A model generated the notes under the pieces. It had not been told where the DNA came from and ran no database searches. It saw only the letters and a list, made by a program, of their open reading frames with translations. The translations under genes were made by a program, and so were the position numbers. DNA of 64,000 bases from Planctomycetales bacterium (GTDB taxonomy: Bacteria; Planctomycetota; Planctomycetia; Pirellulales; Pirellulaceae): positions 1-64,000 of the forward strand of contig JAGQOY010000002.1 of the NCBI GenBank assembly GCA_020427005.1, given 5' to 3'. Each line of letters opens with the position of its first letter. Position 1 is the stretch's first letter. This document shows positions 60,916-64,000 of the stretch, piece after piece.

Positions 60916-61965
60916 TTACTCTCGAAGAAGGCCCTGGGCCTCGAGCACGATGCGACCATGCAATACTTCAACGACGCGCTCTTTGGCTTCGCGGCGGCGC
61001 AGAATTTCGCTTTTGAGTTGCGATAATTGAGTTTCCAGTTTTTCGACTTCCCATTCCTGTCGAGCCAGTTGAGTTTCGTAGCTTTCCGCTAACACGTCGC
61101 GGAGTTGCTTTTCAGACTGTTGCAGTTTTCGAGGTTCGGTGTTTGCATCGTTTAGTGCAGCGATCAACTTATCTTTCCAGATTTGCTGACGAATCGTCTC
61201 AGCTACTAATTGGCGTTCCTTGTGCGAGCTTTGGCGGTTGACAGCTCCCTTGGCTAGCTTGGGATGGATTTCGTCTGCCTCCCAGCGCTGCAAGACCTGC
61301 AATTCGTCTTGCTTTAGCGTCGTATCAATCAGCACTTCGATCTTGGGCCGTCCACGTTCGTCTGCATTTGGGTAAACGAAGGCAAGCAAGAACACGTCTA
61401 TGGGAGCCTTGTGTTGGCCTGAAGCTCCTCTCGCTCCCATTCCCGTACCGCCATCCATTCCCATACCAGGGCCGCCAAAACCGCCTCCCATGGCGTACAT
61501 TCCTGGACCACCACCGTAGCCACCCATACCACCATAACCCCCTTCGCCTCCATAGCCGGCGCCACCCATGCTGCCATAACCTCCTCCTATCGAGGAACTT
61601 CCTTCCCCTCCATAGCCCTCTCCACCGTAGGCTTCCTCCGAGCCATAACCACCGCCATAATTCGATCGTGTTCGCACGGGTTTCAAGCTGCCAAGTCGAT
61701 AGGTATATACCCGAAGTTCCAATGAACTACGAGGCTGTACCTCTGCGTTGTCGTCACCAAGAATAGTGAAGTCCGGTAGTCCCCCTGCCTCTGACATGCC
61801 TCCGCCGCCATCGTATCCACCGCTGCCGTAACCACCTCCGCCATAATCACCGTATCCGCCGCCTTCACCTCCAAAACCGCCAGCACCGGGATTTTGGCCT
61901 CTGGCTAACGGTGGCTGCCAGGCCAAAGCAAAGCACACAACAAATATTTGCCATCGATTTTTCAT
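60916..61965 (-). CDS. Exported Gly/Tyr-rich protein with C-terminal coiled coil
   Basis: I do not recognise this 349-residue protein. It has a signal peptide ending near LARGQ (residue 24), a Gly/Tyr/Ser tract at about 25-60, a short structured part (FTILGDDNAEVQPRSSLELRVYTYRLG), a second Gly/Tyr/Met tract at about 105-190, then PIDVFLLAFVYPNADERGRPKIEVLIDTTLK near 205 (quoted as VFLLAFVYPNADERG) and a charged helical coiled-coil tail to the end (about 240-349). The Gly-rich tracts suggest flexible or sticky surface material. It follows the kinase gene in the same direction after 159 bp. No domain family is assigned. Confidence 0.75.
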   Translation of the reverse strand: MKNRWQIFVVCFALAWQPPLARGQNPGAGGFGGEGGGYGDYGGGGYGSGGYDGGGGMSEAGGLPDFTILGDDNAEVQPRSSLELRVYTYRLGSLKPVRTRSNYGGGYGSEEAYGGEGYGGEGSSSIGGGYGSMGGAGYGGEGGYGGMGGYGGGPGMYAMGGGFGGPGMGMDGGTGMGARGASGQHKAPIDVFLLAFVYPNADERGRPKIEVLIDTTLKQDELQVLQRWEADEIHPKLAKGAVNRQSSHKERQLVAETIRQQIWKDKLIAALNDANTEPRKLQQSEKQLRDVLAESYETQLARQEWEVEKLETQLSQLKSEILRRREAKERVVEVLHGRIVLEAQGLLRE

Positions 61966-62124
61966 CTGTTGATCCTCACTGAAATAGAGAAGTGACTAGT
62001 TGGACAGCGAAATGTGCGACATGCAGCTTGTCGTAAATCAATGTAAAGCCTGTTCTGAGTACCGTAACCAACACATAGCGATCGGCAGGCAAGCCTAGCG
62101 AAGGTCTACCATTTTTCGTGATCA

Positions 62125-63672
62125 TCAAGGAATTGGATTGGCTTCCACCTGCGTTTCCAAGGATTGTACTTGCCTTCGCAGTTGATTCAGTTGTTGATCG
62201 ATATCTAGTCCAAATTCTGGGAACCGATTTGCCGATTGGGATTCAGTCGCAAAGACTTGTTGATGCAGGCTTTGAACGCGCTGCTCCAGGTCCTGTAAAA
62301 TAGAATCCGCTGTGATAAATTGCCGTCCAAATTCGTCGAGACGTTGACTTGTGAAGTTCGGCCGATGAGTTGCCTGCGGTGCTGTCACTAATGATTGAAC
62401 TTTGGTTGTGTTTTGGGTTGGCCACATCCACTGAAGTAACAAGGGACTTACGGCCAACACTAGAATTAAGATCGCGATGAGGCCCCAAGTTGATACCTTC
62501 AACGAAGGATATCGTTTTGGCGATCCAAATCGAACAGGGGCAGATGCCATATGTTGTAGTAACTCAGCCACTTGGCTCGCTTGCGATGGACGACGACGCG
62601 GGTCCTTGGCAAGGAGTCGATCAATTAGGGAAGATAGTTCAACCGGTACACCGTCTGTGACCTGCATCACGGGAATGTGTGGTCGATGGCAGATCCGATT
62701 CATCGTTGCCATCGCATCCGTAGAACGAAACGGTGGTTGGCCGCACAACATCGTATATAGGACCGAACCGAACGAAAACAGATCGCTGGCAGTATCGACG
62801 TTTTTGCCGTGTGCTTGCTCTGGTGACATGAAATCCGGGGTACCGGCCAACATGCCGCTATGAGTCAACGTGGCGGCTTGCAGTGTGCGTGCCAGGCCGA
62901 AATCAGCCAGCAGTGCGCGTGAGGCTTCCGCTTCTAGCAGCACATTTCCGGGCTTGATGTCACGGTGCACGATGCCTTGTACATGGGCGGCAGATAAAGC
63001 GCTAGCTAATTGGGTTCCCAATTGAATCACCTGCTGCCAAGGCAAAGGGCCGTGTTGTAATAACCACTGATCCAATGTGGGGCCGGCGATAAACTGCATG
63101 ACGAGGGCAGGGGCGCGTTCTTCGGTAATCACATCGAAGACTGGCACGATGTGTGGATGCGCCAGTGAAGCGGCAGCTCGACCCTCGCGAACAAATCTCT
63201 GTCGGGCGCTACTTATTGGAATCAAATGCGTAGCCAAAGTTTTTACTGCCACGACACGATGTAGTTCGCCATCAAAGGCGCGAAAAACAAGTCCCATCCC
63301 TCCGCGACCAATCAACTGTTCGAGTTCGTATCGTCCAAGCCGACCTATCAGCTCAGGGTGGCTGGGTGGATCCAACAAGGGACGAAGCTGTTCTAATTCA
63401 ATTTCATGCAAATCAGAGCCCTCCCGGCGAGTTTGATCCGCGAGAGCACAAATCGAACGTGAGATGCGTTGTAGAGCTGCAGTGTCTTGTTCCGAAGACA
63501 GCGTTTCGCAGGCGTCCGCACACCAATCGGCTTGCACAGCCGAATCCATCAACTTCCGGCGACAGGATTCGCAAGTGTCGAGGTGGCGTTCTAAGTCCGT
63601 GTTAGAGCTTGCCGACGGAGCCAGCAAAGATTCCAACTCAGACAGGGAGGGGCAGGGGATCTGAGGAATCAT
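62125..63672 (-). CDS. Membrane Ser/Thr protein kinase with N-terminal zinc-finger domain
   Basis: The 515-residue protein has an N-terminal anti-sigma-type zinc finger (LERHLDTCESC, HX3CX2C, near 26-36), a PknB-type kinase domain at about 118-375, one membrane helix near 390-412 (GLIAILILVLAVSPLLLQW) and a periplasmic coiled-coil tail. Kinase motifs are IGRGGMGLVF (glycine loop), AVKTLA (Lys), HRDIKPGNVLL (catalytic loop), ADFGLAR (DFG) and SPEQA (APE). It signals across the membrane, and its zinc finger probably holds the ECF factor encoded just before it. Its ATG overlaps that gene by ATGA. This sigma-kinase pairing is common in planctomycetes. Confidence 0.94.
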   Translation of the reverse strand: MIPQIPCPSLSELESLLAPSASSNTDLERHLDTCESCRRKLMDSAVQADWCADACETLSSEQDTAALQRISRSICALADQTRREGSDLHEIELEQLRPLLDPPSHPELIGRLGRYELEQLIGRGGMGLVFRAFDGELHRVVAVKTLATHLIPISSARQRFVREGRAAASLAHPHIVPVFDVITEERAPALVMQFIAGPTLDQWLLQHGPLPWQQVIQLGTQLASALSAAHVQGIVHRDIKPGNVLLEAEASRALLADFGLARTLQAATLTHSGMLAGTPDFMSPEQAHGKNVDTASDLFSFGSVLYTMLCGQPPFRSTDAMATMNRICHRPHIPVMQVTDGVPVELSSLIDRLLAKDPRRRPSQASQVAELLQHMASAPVRFGSPKRYPSLKVSTWGLIAILILVLAVSPLLLQWMWPTQNTTKVQSLVTAPQATHRPNFTSQRLDEFGRQFITADSILQDLEQRVQSLHQQVFATESQSANRFPEFGLDIDQQLNQLRRQVQSLETQVEANPIP

Positions 63673-64000
63673 TTTAGCTCCTCATTTGTCGAAGTGGCCA
63701 ATAGCGACCGCTCACCCGAAGACTCTAACCACTCAACTTCGGCGCGTAGCAGCTTGAGGACTCTGCAGCGGGCTACATGCAATGCACCTAAGGTCATGCT
63801 TAATTGTTTGGCTGCCGCCGCATCCTCGAGCTGAGATATCTTTGTCAGATAGAAAGCTTGCCAGGTGTTTTCATTGACGCGTTTCTGCACGCGTCCCGCG
63901 GCGACACGAAAGACGCTGCGTCGATACTCTTGAGTAATCCAGTCGTATTCCGATGGAGGGACGTGGCCTACCGTTTCCACATTTTGTGATTCAAGCTCAC
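63669..64000 (-). CDS. ECF sigma factor (partial, N-terminal part outside window)
   Basis: The open frame continues past the right edge. The visible 110 residues are the C-terminal part of an ECF-type sigma factor: a conserved linker (TQEYRRSVFRVAAGRVQKRV) and region 4 with ENTWQAFYLTKISQ, the helix-turn-helix AAAAKQLSMTLGALHVARCRVLKLLRAE (quoted as LSMTLGALHVARCRVLKLL). The visible frame has no obvious initiation site; GTG 63980 is only internal. The stop overlaps the kinase ATG by four bases. This family of ECF factors with partner Ser/Thr kinases is characteristic of planctomycetes and activates target promoters. Confidence 0.88.
   Translation of the reverse strand, partial: ELESQNVETVGHVPPSEYDWITQEYRRSVFRVAAGRVQKRVNENTWQAFYLTKISQLEDAAAAKQLSMTLGALHVARCRVLKLLRAEVEWLESSGERSLLATSTNEELK

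Noticed and set aside
61368..61766. Plus-strand 132-codon His/Pro-rich frame inside the Gly-rich gene
   Set aside because: It is the reverse reading of Gly-rich codons, so the frame stays open by composition alone.
1..64000. tRNA, rRNA, insertion sequence or phage genes
   Set aside because: I looked for tRNA T-loop sequences and transposase or integrase motifs and found only GTTCGA-like matches inside coding regions. A dedicated search could still find something.

Overview
The window looks like chromosomal DNA of a planctomycete, most likely of the Pirellulales. The call rests on several signs together: a DUF1559 prepilin-like protein with a small lipoprotein gene behind it, an ECF sigma factor overlapping a membrane Ser/Thr kinase with an anti-sigma-type zinc finger, a CitG-like protein, archaeal-type prolyl-tRNA synthetase, DUF1573 and DUF4416 proteins, TPR-rich exported proteins, and loosely packed genes with mixed ATG/GTG/TTG starts. 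By eye base composition is near 50% GC and even. I saw no rRNA, tRNA, CRISPR array, phage or insertion sequence.

Layout. 1-4322 (minus): a GT2 glycosyltransferase cut by the window edge, a NIF3-family protein, an unknown protein, RpiB, and a Sua5-like/low-molecular-weight phosphatase fusion. 4645-16090 (plus): an NHL-repeat protein, then an exopolysaccharide locus with a WecA-like initiating transferase broken by a frame change, an O-antigen-ligase-like polymerase, a Wzc-type tyrosine kinase/chain-length protein, GDP-fucose synthase and GDP-mannose dehydratase, then a small exported Cys/Pro repeat protein. 16293-24284: mainly minus-strand housekeeping and accessory genes (SLOG/putative Mo carrier, RluA, isochorismatase-ThuA fusion, MobA-like, a large AsmA-like unknown, lipoprotein, DUF1559), with dapB on the plus strand. 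25009-34909 (plus): a TPR lipoprotein, a small conserved-looking protein, then a proposed operon of a hidden small gene (frame-broken), a giant TPR protein, ExbB, ExbD and a three-TM protein ending in an alpha/alpha-toroid domain. I consider this ExbBD-driven envelope machine the best candidate for an undescribed system.

34933-39359 (minus): an exported hydrolase-fold protein lacking its nucleophile serine, a CitG-like protein and an OleB/haloalkane-dehalogenase-like hydrolase. 39983-47848 (plus): a PlsC-ACP-AMP ligase fusion followed directly by a betaine-type ABC cassette with an unusual binding-protein/permease fusion, an esterase, a membrane protein and an overlapping B12-binding radical SAM protein. 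47992-58213 (minus): a two-gene unit of a tetraheme/5-prime-nucleotidase-like lipoprotein and a sialidase/esterase fusion, a DUF1573 protein, a second GT4 plus O-antigen-ligase-like pair (intact, paralogous to the broken pair at 6.1-10.4 kb), and DUF4416. 58483-64000: proS, a DUF188 protein, a Gly-rich exported coiled-coil protein, and the kinase/ECF sigma pair leaving the window.

Functions are read from motifs and family knowledge only; no database search was possible. Start codons were moved inward from the longest reading frame where a ribosome-binding site or signal peptide argued for it.
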